Origin: Agelaius tricolor
Taxonomy: Eukaryota; Chordata; Aves; Passeriformes; Icteridae
Direction of reading: 5' to 3'
Assembly (NCBI GenBank): GCA_023055355.1
Contig: JALJCS010000029.1
Span: 1,860,001 to 1,924,000 of the forward strand
DNA: 64,000 nt
Shown here: positions 11,346 to 24,039 of the stretch, piece after piece
Layout of the letters: the number at the start of each line of letters is the position of its first letter
How positions within the stretch are numbered: position 1 is the first letter of the stretch
The notes under the pieces: generated by a model
Databases searched by the model: none
What the model was told of the DNA's origin: nothing
What the model saw: the letters and a program-made list of their open reading frames with translations, nothing else
Made by a program: the position numbers and the translations under genes

Positions 11346-12059
11346 CTCTCCTCACCCTCTTTAGCAAACCAGAACAGGTAAAGGAGGATGTGCAGGAAGG
11401 TGAAGAGCAGCAGGATGGGGGGAAATTGGGGTGAGCCCCACAGGGAGGGATGCACTGGATAGGAAATCATTCCACGGCTCAGAGAAAGCCCTGCACAGGA
11501 TTGTGCCCTTCCCAACCTGCTGAGCATTCCCTGACCCTCAGCTCTGCCAGGCCCAGGGGCTGAGTGAGGCTCAGGGCTCTGGTGTCACCTCTGGCTGCTG
11601 AGGTGACACTGCCTCTCTGGCTCTGGGGCTATTGAGGGCCTGGCAGAAATGGGGGAATTTTCACTTTTCCTTTGTGGATCTTTGGGTATTCCATGGGCTC
11701 CAGCTGAAGGCCAGTCCCAGCTGCTGTGCTGGGGGACTTGATAGGTTGGACTTGACGATCTTAGAGGTCTCTTCCAACCTCATTATTCTGGGATTCTGTG
11801 ACACTCTGGGCTGCTGAAGGACACAAATAACTTTCTCTGTTAAGGGCACTTTCCAATCTGTTGGTGGAGAGAGGAGATCCCTCCATGCCTTGGGAATGAA
11901 TTGCAGGGCTGTGCATGCCTGTGGGATGCCTGTGGTGTGTGTGAATCTGCTGGGAAGCACGAGCAGCCCCTGCTCTGCTCTCAGGTCAGTGGGAGCTGGA
12001 GTTGCTGGCTCCTGTGGATCCTGTTGTTTCCCGTGGAAAACACACCCAGGGGTTCCCGT
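11346..12059. other. beta-p54 intron segment with CR1 tail
   Basis: Contains a plus-strand CR1 tail at 11737-11805 (GTTGGACTTGACGATCTTAG and TTCCAACC). The remainder is not recognised. Confidence 0.65.
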
Positions 12060-12874
12060 TGTTGAAAACGGGACCAGACTCCCAGTACTAAAGTGATTTC
12101 AGCATTTATTACAGTAAAAAGAAAGGCCCAAAGCAGGGGCCCGGGCCGGGCAGGAGCGTTCCCGCTGAGGATGGAGCAGCGCCGGCGCTGGGGCTGCTCA
12201 GCTGCAATGGCCCCGATGCTCCAGGGGAGCAGCACAGCTTCCCTGGTTAAGGAGCCGCTTTTTATCCTGTTTTTTGTCCTTTTGGATCGGTTTCTGTTTG
12301 GATCCTTCATTTGCATGAAGGTTGAAGGCGCTTGATTGGCCATTACAGCTCTGTCCAGGCTGGCTTGTTTCACTTGGGGGCGATCCCAGGTTCCTCCCGG
12401 ATGGGTCCCCAAGCTGGTAAAAATGAGAGCAGACTCCCAGTACTAAAGTGATTTCAGCATTTATTACAATAAAAGAAAGGCCCAAAGCAGGGGCCCGGGC
12501 CGGGCAGGAGCATTCCCGCTGAGGATGGAGCAGCGCTGGTGCTGGGGCTGCTCAGCAGCGATGGCCTCGATGCTCCAGGGGAGCAGCACAGCTTCCCTGG
12601 GTCAGATGCCCCTTTTTATCCTGTTTTTTGTCCCTCTGGATTGGTTTCTGTTTGGATCCTTCATTTGCATGAAGGTTTAAGGTGCTTGATTGGCCATTAC
12701 AGCTCTGTCCAGGCTGGCTCGTGGTGCCCTTTACTGAGGTCTGTTATGGTACCTTGAGTACCGGATTTCTTATAACTCCCCTTTAACCCCTTTTACAATA
12801 TAACAACCAAACTAACAGTACATTCTTAACCATCTAGCAACTATTTTACAGCAGTTTCTAACCTATTTTTAACA
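12060..12874 (-). mobile_element. Deleted endogenous retrovirus: LTR-primer site-truncated LTR
   Basis: Two copies of an LTR at a 355-base offset flank a tiny leader. Read on the minus strand, the 5' LTR (12874 to 12415) has a CCAAT box (GGCCAATCA), a GGATAAAAAG TATA-like box and an AATAAA signal, and ends ACCA. Three bases later TGGGGACCCATCCGGGAG (12411-12394) resembles a tRNA-Pro-type primer binding site. After about 30 further bases the 3' LTR (about 12364-12060) begins inside U3, lacking roughly its first 150 bases. No viral coding sequence remains. A convincing target duplication was not found. Confidence 0.7.
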
Positions 12875-14439
12875 GTGTGACACTCAGTGATGCTGGGACC
12901 TGCTGCAGCTCAGCACTTGGACAGGATTATTTGCACTGAGGCGACAGAATGACAAAAATCCAGGCTTTCAGTTTTCCATTTGTTTCCTGCCTGACTCTGG
13001 AAAATTCCCTGTGCTGCCTGTCCAAGACAAAACCCCAGGGAGCTCCCTGTGCCTTGGTCATCAGCAGAGAATGAGCTCAGAGCTCTTTTCCCACTTGAGC
13101 TGCAGAGTCAGCTGGGGATGAGGGATCATGCTCAGCCCTGGGATGAGGCTGGGCAAAGCTGGAGTGTTGGTTTTGGGAGAAGCCTGGAGATTTGTTGGGA
13201 TTCTCAGGTATAACAGGGGATGGGAGCTCAGTAAGAGGCAGAACTCAAGTATGGGAGCTGCAAAAATGAGCAGCAGCACTGAGAGCTCCAGTGTGCCTTG
13301 GGGAAGGGACAATGGGATGTCCGGAAGAAGGGATCTGAGCCACAGCCCGGCCATGGTTTCTGTGATGCCTGGAGGCTGCCTGCAGAAGAGGTCTCATTTT
13401 GGGATGCCCTTGGAGCAGGACTGACCCCTCTGTAGGGATGGAGTGAGCTGGATGTACCTGCTGGATTTTCCAGAGGAGGAAACCATCCTGCACCACCAAA
13501 CACTTCAGACAGGCCACACAAAGCACAGCTAAGTGGGGAGGGGGGGGTGTGGTGTTTGAGCTTTCCCAAGAAAATTCCTCAGAACTGTGACCTGTGGGGA
13601 CACTGGGCAGCAGAGCACCCTCTCCAGAGGGTTTGGTTGCCTGTGGCCAGCCCTGGTGGCAGCACTTAGGGGGCATTTTCTGGGCTGGTGAGGAACAGGG
13701 AGGGCAGCAGAAGTGAGGAGAGATATTTGGAGCAGCTTTCCCAGAGAAGTGGTGGAATTCTTGTCCCTTGAAACGTTCAAAAAATTTGTAAATGTGGCAC
13801 AGGGGGACACAGTTTAGTGGTGGGCCTGGCAGTGCTGGGGGAATGGTTGGACTGGATGATCTTGGACTGATTCTCCAGCCTTTAGGATTGTCTGATTGTG
13901 TTTTCTCCCTGGATGGACAATGGGATGCCAGGAGAGCACAGCAGGGCAGGCAGAGGGGCTGTGGGGAGCAGGGAATCCAGCACCCTGCAAGCAGCCTGAT
14001 CCCTTCAGCTGCTGGCAGCTCGGAGCACCTCTCTCCCTCCAGATGTTCCTTGTGTTTATGGCTGCTGCAGCAAGAGCCTGAACTCTCTCATTAATGCATT
14101 TCTCTCTCTCTCTCTCTTCCTCACATCGAAGCCAGAAGTCTCAGCTCCGAGGCTGCAGCTGGGAAGGAGCTGGGGTGAGGGGTGGGAGAGGGGAGGGAGG
14201 TGTGCGCCAGCCTCCCGGCCCATTCACTCCCCCTCCGCCTCCTCCCCCCGAGCCCTCCCAAAATACACATGCCCTGCAAAAAGAAAAACACTGGCAGATT
14301 TTTTATTTCAGAAAGTAAACACTTAGGCCATGGGGGTCTGGAGGTTATGGGAAAAGAGGAAACCATTGGGCTAATCAGGCCGGGACACACTTCCCCTGCT
14401 GAAATAAAGCAGAAATCGCTGCCTCACAGGGCGCCGCTG
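12875..14439. other. beta-p54 intron segment
   Basis: Holds a plus-strand CR1 3' end at 13705-13898 (GAGATATTTGGAGCAGCTTT, GTTGGACTGGATGATCTTGG) and a CT dinucleotide run at about 14100-14119. Otherwise nothing is recognised. Confidence 0.65.
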
Positions 14440-15535
14440 TGGTTAACCCTGGGGCTGCCAGTGCCATGGAAAGTTTTCCCTCAATCCTGGAATCTGGTGC
14501 CTTGTGGTTCATTCTGCTGCTCCCAGAGCTGGGAGCCCAGCTCTGCCCACTCATTTTCCCTCAGTCCTGGGATCTGGGGGCTCATGGTTATCCCAGGGGC
14601 TGCCAGTGGCCCATGGAACATTTTCCCTCAAGCCCTGGGATTTGGTGCCTTGTGGTTCACTCTGGTGCTGCCAGTGCTGGGAGCTGGACCCTGCCCACTC
14701 ATTTTCCATCATCCATGAGGCACCTGGGATCTGGTGCCTCATGGTTAACCCAGGGGCTGCCAGTGCCATCCATGGAGTGTTTTCCATCAATCCCTGGGAT
14801 TTGGTGCCTTGTGGCTCACTCTGGGCTAGCAGTGCTGGGAGCTGGACCCTGCCCACTCATTTTCCTCAATCCCTGCGATTTTGGTGCCTCATGGTTAACC
14901 CAGGGGCTGCCAGTGCCATCATGGAAAGTTTTCCATCAATCCCTGGGATTCGGTGCCTTGTGGCTCACTCTGGTAGTGAACTGTGCATTGTGGTTCAGTG
15001 CTGAGAGCTGGACCCTGCCCACTCATTTTCCTTCAATCCCTGGTTCCCTCTGGTACTCCCAGTGCTGGGAGCCCCACTCTGCCCACTCGTTTTCCCTCAA
15101 ATCACCAGTCCCTGGGATCTGGTGCCTTGTGGTTCACTCTGCTGCTCCCAGAGCTGGGAGCCCAGCTCTGCCCACTCATCTTCCATCAATCCCTGGGATC
15201 TGGGGGCTCATGGTTAACCCAGGGGCTGCCAGTGCCATCATAGAAAGTTTTCCCTCAAGCCCTGGGATTTGGCACCTTGTGGTTCACTCTGGTGCTGCCA
15301 GTGCTGGGAGCTGGACCCTGCCCACTCATTTTCCCTCAATCCCTGGCATTTTGGGGCTCTTGGTTAACCCAGGGGCTGCCAGTGCCATGGGGCACTGTGA
15401 GCTGGACCTTGCCCACAGGTTTTCCCTCAATCCCTTGGTTTTGGTACCTCATGGTTCATCCTGGTGCTGCCAGTGCTGCAGAGCCCTGGGAGCCCAGAGC
15501 TGCCCACAGGTTTTCCCTCAATCCCAGTTTTTGGG
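14440..15535. repeat. Degenerate ~150-bp tandem repeat with ~75-bp half units
   Basis: GGGGCTGCCAGTGCCAT recurs near 14450, 14600, 14755, 14907, 15225 and 15377. Between these lie paired phrases: TTTTCCCTCAATCC, GGTGCCTTGTGGTTCA and CTGCCCACTCATTTTCC. There are roughly seven copies, with one irregular stretch near 14970-15110. The 391-codon plus-strand frame is a by-product. Confidence 0.88.
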
Positions 15536-16082
15536 GTGGAAGGGGAGCCAGAACTCTACAGCAGTCCTGTGGCCCTTTGGGAATGAGCTGTTGGGAATTT
15601 TTAGTAGGAAATGAAGTTTTTTGCCTCGTTTATGAGCCATCCTATAGAATTTCATCGTTATTCTTGCCTGAGAACTCTGCCTGTCGGCTGCAAACCTCTG
15701 CAGAGAGGAAATCTCTCTCTGCTTGGATCAGCGGGATTTGGGCAATTTCTGCAGAGCTTTGAAAGGTTTTCAGAAAGCTCCATTTTCCCATCCCTGCTGG
15801 ATTTGCATGAGGTGTAGAAATGATTAGATTGTGGATTCTTTGGTCACAAACCCTCCAGGGAGGGATCCTTCCTGCTCTTTTACTCCAGAGTCTGTAGAGC
15901 ACATAGAATGTGGGATTGGTCAGGAGATGGGAGACCCTGGGTGCTCCCACAGCACAAGGAATGCTCTCAGCCCAGGGGAGAGCCCAGGGGCCTTTGTACC
16001 AGCTCACAAAGAGATCCCAATTATCCTTCTCAGAGCCTGGCTTTGGATTTCCCAGCTCCTTTCCCATCCTGAGCTGTGCACT

Positions 16083-16160
16083 GGGAATGGGCATGGGAAT
16101 GGGGATGGGAATGGGGATGGGAATGGGGATGGGGATGGGAATGGGAATAGCAATGGGTGT
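16083..16160 (+). repeat. GGGAATGGGGATG microsatellite
   Basis: Alternating GGGAAT and GGGGAT hexamers. Runs of three or four G every two or three bases make a plus-strand G-quadruplex likely. Confidence 0.9.
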
Positions 16161-16842
16161 CATTCCCAGTTCCCACACCTTTTGCAGCTCTGTGTGGTTT
16201 TGGAAGGGCTGGCTCACTAAGCAGAGCATTTATGAATGAATATTAGAGACTGGCCATTGCTGGGAGCTGGCTCTGTTCCATCAGACCTTGTCCCAAGGAT
16301 TGCTGACTCCCTTTGCATCCTGCCAGGCCAGGATGGTCACAAAACCCAGGGAGACTTTGCACCCAGATCCCTGCTGCCCCCAGGAACTCAAATCTCATCC
16401 CAATGCCCACACTGCCATTCCTGAGGGAATTCCCAGCACCCCGAGCTGTCCCCCAAGCCTTCCCTCTGCCTGGAGTCACTGAGCAGGGCCTGAAAGCAAA
16501 AGCCAGCACGGATCAATCTCTAGCCAAGGGAAAGTGATCTTGCCATCAGAGCTGAGAAGGTTTTCCCTCGGCCCTGGGAGTGTGAGCGGGGGTGGTGAGA
16601 GGTGCCGTCACCGGTTCCTTGAGCCATCAGCTCCCTCTTGCAACATTCCCACCAGGAGGCAAATCCCAGATAGCCGCAGCAGGGGAGCTGCAGACCTGCC
16701 GGGTCCCACCCTGCTATCTCAAGAATGCATTTGAACAGGAGCTGTTTCTGCAGCCTCTGGAGGTCGGGGCTTCAGATGGAAATCAGGCTCCAGAGACAGT
16801 CCCACGGGGCAAATTTCAGGATTTTTGGAGTTGGTGTTCAGC

Positions 16843-16904
16843 ACAGATAAGCCCTCGAGAGCACAGATACTTTATCTGAGCCTTATCTGAGCTATTTGCA
16901 TCAC
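16843..16904. promoter_or_regulatory. GATA and octamer motif cluster (possible enhancer)
   Basis: AGATAAG, AGATAC, two spaced TTATCTGAG copies and a perfect octamer ATTTGCAT (16894-16901) lie within 62 bases. GATA and OCT factors act in the blood and endothelial lineages where ETS1 is expressed. Function is inferred. Confidence 0.35.
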
Positions 16905-17557
16905 TTCAGCCTGAGAAACTGCTGTCAGACGTTTGGGGGAGGGAGCGGGGCAATTAGGATGGTCTTTGGGTTCTTTTAATTGTTATTTCCAAGACACTTC
17001 CAGGAGGATGGGACTGTCCTGTGCCCAGCCCAGCTCTGGGAGCTTGTCCAGGCTGGAGAGGGGAAGAGCAGGAGGAAGTGCCAGGCTTAGAGAAGCAAGG
17101 AGAGCATTTGGAGGGATATTCCTTGAAAGCCCTGTAAGGGATTGCATCTCTCTGCTCTCCTTCTAAAATGAGACAGAAATAAGCCCGAGCTGCCCTGCTG
17201 TCAACTGGGAATGGAAATGATTCCTCCTTTTCTGAGCAGAGCCAGGGCTGAGCTTTCCAAAGGACCTCTCTGCACCTCCTTTTCCAGAGCCTGCTTTGTG
17301 CCTGTGATGTCTCTCACCTTACCTGGAGCCTCTGGGGGAAGAATGGGGTCCCTGATCTCTTGCTGCTCTCCCAGACCCCTCTTCATCCCAGCTTTGCAGC
17401 CATCAGCTGTTGAACTGCAAGGACCCTGCAGTGGAACCTCCTCTTCCCAGAGGGTGGGGGGATCATTCACCCAAGCTCCCAGTCCTGGTGACCCTTCCCA
17501 GCACCCATGGTCATGGAAACAGAGAAATGCCTTTCTGCCAGCTCTGTGTGATTCACT

Positions 17558-17700
17558 GTCCAGAATGGTTTGGGCTGGGGGCCCTTAAAGCTCATCTTGT
17601 TCCCTGCTCAGGGCCACCTTCCACTGGAGCAGGCTGCTCAGGGCCACCTTCCACTGGAGCAGGCTGCTCCAAAGCCCTGTCCAGCCTGGCTTTTTATGGC
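17558..17700 (-). mobile_element. CR1 LINE 3' end with internal tandem duplication
   Basis: The reverse-oriented CR1 tail contains a roughly 30-base direct duplication of GGGCCACCTTCCACTGGAGC and the sequence around it at about 17605-17668. Confidence 0.85.
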
Positions 17701-20700
17701 AGAAGGGTTCTCAGGGATAAGATCTAGGAGACCAGACTGATCTTACAGCTGGGGTTTGGAAGACCTTGGCTGTATCACTTACTAGAAAGTCTTTAGGCAT
17801 CTAAACCCCACTGCCTTCCCTTGGAGTGAGATCCCCAAATCCCTGCAGCCGCTCCTGTGAGCCCCTGCACAGCAGTTTCTCACGTTGGAGATGCAGATGA
17901 TTAATTCAGTGCACATTTTATTGCCATGCTTAATTCAGTGAGGTCAGGAGAGTGGCTGAGGGTCCCTGGAGAGCAGGGCTGTGCAAGTGCTTCAGATTAC
18001 ACACAAAAAGAGACGTCTGAAGTGAGCCCTGGCTGCTGGCGTGGCCGGCCCTGGAGCTGCCTGCAGCCTCCCCAGCACGTGCTGGAGTTTCCCAGCCCTC
18101 CAGATGGACCTTCCCCCGTGGGATTTGGGATCAATAGGCTTTGGAAAAGCTGCACTGGGTCAATTTGGCTGTTTGACCAGAGCTGGAGCATGGTTCCTCT
18201 CTCTGCAGCTGGTCCTGGGAGGGACGGGCCCCAGTGGAAGCAGGCAGGGATAACAAGGCCCTGGTGTGCTGGGGTGATGGCTCCTCTGGGGACAGCCATG
18301 GGACACTCCAAAATGCCTTCAGGGAGGGGTGGGAACAGCTTGGCATGGAGGGTGGACTTTGCACGTGGGCTTACTTCCAGCTTTAGGCTCATGAAAGGAG
18401 CTTCTCCATGCCCTGGGAGCTGCCTTTGGAGACCTCTGATCCCCAAAGGTCAGACAGGGCTTCTCTTTTGATGTTTTTCCTTCCCCTGTGATGCTGCAAG
18501 GGCAGGAGGATGCAAAGCCAGGATCTCCACAAATCCCTGTCAGGAGGGTGGAGCCCAGTGGGGATCGGTCTTTTCTCAGGGGTGACAAGGGACTGGACAG
18601 GGGAAAACAGCCCCAAGTTGTGCCAGGGTTTGGTATTTAGGAAAAACAGAGAAAATAAACTGCTCCACCAAAGGGGAGATTTGATTTCTAAGGAGATCCA
18701 GGTCCAACAGTTAAGGAGAACTGTTAAATTGTCCTTAACTCAGCAGCAGTTCTTTTTCAGAAGTCAGGAATGCCTTTCTCCCAGGTCTGTGTGATTCACT
18801 CTCCACATCTGAGGTTCAAATTGGGCCAGGGAGCTCTTGCTTGGTCAAACTGATGTCAGCGCTGAGGTAGAAAAGGAAGAAAGGAAGAGATGCCCCAAGG
18901 GAGCCTGTTCATGGAAAAATTCTAATTTGGTCAGTTCCAGGCATCTTGCAGAAGAGTCTGCACTTGGGAGATTTCAACCCAGTTTTCCAGACTCCAGAGA
19001 CAGGACTAATTCTGGAAGGCAGTGATGGAAATAAAGCTGGCATCTCCTCCTGCCCTGGACCAGCTCCTCTGCACCAACTGCCCTGGGGTACCTGTGACAT
19101 CTCCAGAGTGACCAGACCTGCTTTGCATCCAGCCCCTGCCTGACCCCAGGAGAGCAGAGGCCTCGTGTGTCTGGCAGCTCTGGCTGTGTTTCCATCCAGG
19201 CAAGGAGCCACTCTGGGGAAGCAGGAGCAGTAATCAGACTGACAGGATAATGAGGCAGCCCAGTAGCTTTGCTTTGCCTTCTCCTTGTGCCGAGTCCCAG
19301 GCTGGGTGTCAGCTCAGTCCCCATATCTTGAGGAAAAACCTCTTTTTTTTCCTCTTTTCTCCTTCTTGCTGCCAAAACTGACAGATTGTTGGGCGGAAAT
19401 CATCAATATTTTGTCAAAACCAAATCCAAATATTTCCAGCCAAACCTCAGCGTTTTCTGGTGCTGATGCACAAACAAAGCTCCGTGGGAAATGCCAGCAG
19501 GGAAAGCAGATGGAGCAATGGGCTGCAGTGCTCTGCTGTCCTGGCTCTGCTTGGGATGTGTGGCTGAGGGGCTGTGAGGAGCAGGGTGGTTGAACCCAGG
19601 AGCTAAATTTGGGTTGATCTGTGTTTATTCAGAGCACAGTGGTGTAAACAGCCGTGCTCTGCTGGCCTGCACGAGCAGCCTGGCCTGGGCAGTTCATCCC
19701 ACAGAGTCTGGAGTGCAGCAAGCCCCGAAATTCCCTCCCTGCTTTCCAGGAGCAGGATGTGCTGCTTCACCCCTGCCACAGTCCGAGCTCAGGGAATGAT
19801 TTGAGAGCCTTCCCCCACCTGCTGCTGCCTGGCTGTGATCACCCTGCCCTTCTCCCCCCACATTTGCCCCCAGCCCCTGTGTTCAGCACAGCCACACTTC
19901 CACAGCCATCCCTCTTCCCAAATCCCTGCTCCAGTGGCTCTGGATCATGGTGGGAGCACTCTCCCCTCCACAGCCACCTGAAGTCCGGTTTTTGGGGCTC
20001 TCCCATGCCTGCCAAGAGCACCTCACCCTCGCTGGCCATTGCTGCTGCTCCTCACTTCATTAGCACCAGGGATGTTTATAACTGGCAGGATAATATTTTT
20101 CGTTTCCAGTTTGGGTTTCCAGGGCAGCCACTTTCTGAAGCACTTAGGAAGTTTAGAGAAGACGAGGTTATATAAACGGTTTCCCCCCCCCTGGGCCCTT
20201 ATTAATCAAGTGGCTGTGGAGCCATTCCCAGAGCTTTGGGATCGAGGGCACTGGCTGGGTGAGGGGAGGCAGCTTTTTCTTGGCTCCTGCCCTTTATTTG
20301 GGAGTTTGGGATGAATGGAGCTCTCAGACCTGCCTGTGGGCTTTGAAGCTGCTGGAGGGCTGAGGAGGCTGCTCCTGGGTTATGTTAAACTGGTTTTGGG
20401 GCTGGGCTCCTGTGTAGCCCCTTCTGGGCCTTCATGTGAGCCATGGCATCTCTTTTAATGATGTTTTTCCTGGCCCTGTGGATGCATCCCTGTAAAATTT
20501 GGTTATTTGGTGTAAAACCTTTGCCTTTCGTGAGTGCAGGGCAAATATGATTTCAACAGCAGCATGCATCAAGCTGATCCCTGTGCTTTTGCAGTGAACC
20601 CCTCTGGGTGTGCACATACACTGATAAATAATTCCCTGATGCATTCCTAAAGCTTCCCAAGAGCCTTTTCCCACCCAAGCTTCACCAGCAGCCACTCCCC

Positions 20701-21927
20701 AGGTTGGGTTTGGAAAACAGGAGCCAGCTTTGGTTGCCATTAGAACAAAACCAAGCTCTGCCTCCTCTGTGTCCTTCCTCCCACCGTCTCCTCTCTGCAA
20801 GGGAATGAGGATTGGGGATTTTGTGTTTTCCTTGAGTGGATGGAGCAGCAGGTCCAGCTGCTTCCAGCCTGGAGCTGCAGGTCCACAGGAAATCAGCTCA
20901 TTAATCTGCTGCCCCACCTTCCCAGTCCTCCAGCCAGGCTCTCCCAGTGTGAAAATGATGATTGAAATAGCCAGAGGTGGGAAATGATGATTTAAAGGGG
21001 GTAAAAGGGATATTTGCAACTATTGCTGACTGGGGCCTTGACAGAGGGGAACTGAATTTCTTCCGGGTCTTGGGAGCGTGTGAGGAAAGGTGCTGAACAT
21101 CTGGAATGATTTAGGAACTCTGGGCTGTTGTGCTGGAGCTCAGCCCGAGGAGCAGGGCTGGGATGGGGAGAAAATCCTGCTGTGGCTTTTGGCTCCAGCT
21201 GGTGCAGGTTGGGTGTTCAGATCCATATCCACCTCCCCCAGGGATGGATGTGGTGGCCCAGGACATTTCAGGCAGCCCTGGGGTGTTTGATGCATCATCT
21301 GAGTGGATTTTTTTCACTTCCCAGAAATCCTTTTGGGATTGGAAGGAAACTCCAAGCCCCAGAGGTTATTCTGTTTCATCTCACAGAACACAAATCAGCT
21401 TCCCAGCTTCCCTTTGGCCTCATCCTTATCCAAGACCTTCCCCTCCCACAGAATCCTCCTCGAGGAGGTGAACTAACTGGGTGAAAAGAGCTTGTTAACA
21501 AATTACTTTTAATAGGCCTTTTCTTTTTTTTCCATTTTGCAATTCCTTCCCATATTAAAAGTGCAAAAATAGAAAGTTTTAGCTCTGGTTGAATGACACA
21601 ACATTTTCCTTGTTTATTTTCTTTCCACTGCTTTAACCCAATGAGAAGTGTGGGAAAAGAAAAAAAAGCCCTACAACAAACTGCTCTGTATCAGCCAGGA
21701 ACATACTTAGAAAAAATATTTGCATCTGATATTTTCTTCCAGCCACCAGCAAAGCATGAAAAATAATAAGTAAATAATCTGTTTTCATGGCTTTTGCTGC
21801 AGGCAGCTGGGAGGTGGATGGGGAAGCAGAGTGTGCTGAGCCCTCCTGAATCCCAGGATCTCTGCTCAGCAGCTTCCTGAGGATGGGATGAGGGAATGGC
21901 TTCAGCCTGGAGCAGGTTGGGGCTGAT
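17701..21927. other. beta-p54 intron segment, nothing recognised
   Basis: No exon, known repeat family or strong motif cluster could be supported. Open frames are short and lack splice-compatible borders or family motifs. Confidence 0.5.
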
Positions 21928-22098
21928 GGATGTTGGGAAGGAGTTAATCCCTGGGAGGGTGGGCAGGCCCTGGCACACAGAAGCTGTGGCTGCCCCTGGA
22001 TCCCTGGCAGTGTCCAAGGCCAGGCTTGGGGCAACCTGGGACAGTGAAACCCATGGCAGGTCTGGCACTGGATGAGCTTTAAGGTCCCTAAAAGCCCC
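21928..22098 (+). mobile_element. CR1 LINE 3' end
   Basis: GGGTGGGCAGGCCCTGGCAC, GGATCCCTGGCAGTGTCCAA and GATGAGCTTTAAGGTCCC in order. Confidence 0.88.
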
Positions 22099-22099
22099 G

Positions 22100-22490
22100 A
22101 AATCCGCGGTGCCGCTGCCGTGGCTGTCCCGGGGTGACCGTGTCCCCTCGGGAGCCGCAGTTCCCTGCCCAGCAGCTGTCTGCTCCCATTCACACCCGCA
22201 AGGATTTAGGACCTCGGCGGGCTAATCAGGAGACGCTCCCGGGGAGAGAGGCGTGTTATTTAATTAGCTGCACAATGGGCTGGCTGGGAGGCACGTGGTG
22301 GCTCTGATGGCAGGAGATAGATGTCCTTTTAGCCGGCCTAATTGTTGGGAAATAGCGGGGGCTTTGTTCAGCCCCAGCGTGGGCTCTGTGATCTCGCAGA
22401 GCCCAGGGGCTGCCCGCTTATAATTTTAGACAGATCTATTCAAAGCTGCCCTGCAGCGCGGGCCCGAACAAGCCGGGCATTGTTGTAGAG
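22100..22490. promoter_or_regulatory. Candidate conserved non-coding element with CpG and homeobox motifs
   Basis: CpG-bearing unique sequence holds TTATTTAATTAGCTGCACAA, GGCCTAATTGTTGGG and GATCTCGCAGAGC. It looks unlike the repeats around it. Conservation cannot be measured here. Confidence 0.3.
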
Positions 22491-22499
22491 CCAGGAGCT

Positions 22500-24030
22500 G
22501 TGGCCAAGAAAACCACCCCGAAAAACCCAAACACGTGTAGGGAGGAATATTTCCCTGGCGCTTATTCACTGCCAGGCCAGGTTGCCAAGCGCGGACAATT
22601 GCGGGAGAGGAGGTTTCCAGCGCAGGGAGAGGGTTTTTCCTCTCAGAGAGGCTTTGGCAGGCGGATCCTCAGGCAGGAGCGGTGCTGGGGGTGCCTCTGC
22701 TGGCAGAGCCTCTCTGGGGAGGGCAGCTCCAGGGCTGTGTCTCCTCCTGGAATTTCTGTGCTCTGGGCACGGTGTACATGGGATAATCGTGCCCAGCCCT
22801 GAATTGTCTCTCTGATGTGCACCTGTCACCTCATGGCCTTGGCAGGACAGTGGTTGGGGATGGAGGGACCTTCCTTGGCTGCTGAATCTTGGTTGGTTGT
22901 GCCTTCCAGGGTCCTGTGGAACAGGGGATGGAAATCCAGGTTCTCTCTCCTAAATCTCTCTCTGGAGAGACCCCATCACAGTCCCCAGCCCCTGAGCTTT
23001 TCCTTTGGGATTGCTGAGCTCCCAGCTCCTTGGGAAGGGAGAAAGTGTCATTTAAAAAAGGGATGGAAGCACAAAGGTGGAAATACTGGCCAGGAGTTAA
23101 ACTTCCATCACTTGAACCCCTCTGTCCTGGCCCTGGTGTTAACCCGGGGGTCACTGCAGGCCTGTGGTTTATTTTCCTGGGCTGATCACTTCCAACTGGC
23201 TGCCAGCATGGCATTGTCCTGGGGGCTGCCACTTCTCGGGCTGTGGATTCTACACCAGAGCTCGGAGCTGGACTGACCTCCCTTGGGAGGTGCTGGTGTG
23301 TCTCTTGGACCTCAATAAAGTGCAACGTGGCTGTCCCTCAGTGTTCGGTGAAGCAGTGGGCAGTGTTTTGGTGGTGATGGGTTTTTGAAAGATGGAAAGG
23401 GCAGATAAGCATCAGTGATCACAGTCTGGCTGTCAGGAGACCATTTATGGGCACTGATTCCTTTGGCTCTCCTTTGTAATCCCCCCATGTATCCGAGGGG
23501 AGGGAATTTCAAGGGCTATCAGGGATCAGTTCAATAGGGAGAGACTGGTGAATGCCAAGAGCACAGCCACAAGCAGAGCTGTGCTGCTCAAACCTGAGCT
23601 GGCTGCTTTGTTTGTGCTCTGAAGGAGAGAGATCTGAGCCAGGAGATCTGAGCAAAGGCAGAGAGGTGTCCTGCAGGTGGGATTTGATGGGTATTGGCTG
23701 CACATGCTCGGTGTAATTGGGAATATCAGGAGTTCAGCAGCAAAACCCTTCAGGATGTGTTCACCCAGAGCCCAGTGCTGTGAATTGAGGGCAGGGGGAA
23801 GTTGTCCTGAGAGCAAACAGGGCTGCAGAGCAGCCTAGGAGGATTTTCCATCCAGGCCCTGCTCCCAGCAGGGACACGAGGGAGTGCCAGCTCTGTGCCA
23901 GGGCATTCCCATCGGGATGGCATTGCCAGAGCCCGGAGCAGCTCCTCAGGTGTGGGATCAGCACCTCTGGGAAGGCAGGAGCGGAGGCATTGGAGATGCT
24001 GGGGCAGCCTGAGAGGCTCTGAGGGGTCCC
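22500..24030. other. beta-p54 intron segment, nothing recognised
   Basis: Non-repetitive sequence without a supported exon or motif cluster. Confidence 0.5.
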
Positions 24031-24039
24031 GGGTGTGTG

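Noticed and set aside
14439..15614. 391-codon plus-strand frame
   Set aside because: By-product of a degenerate 150-bp tandem repeat. The sequence is low complexity with no recognisable domain.
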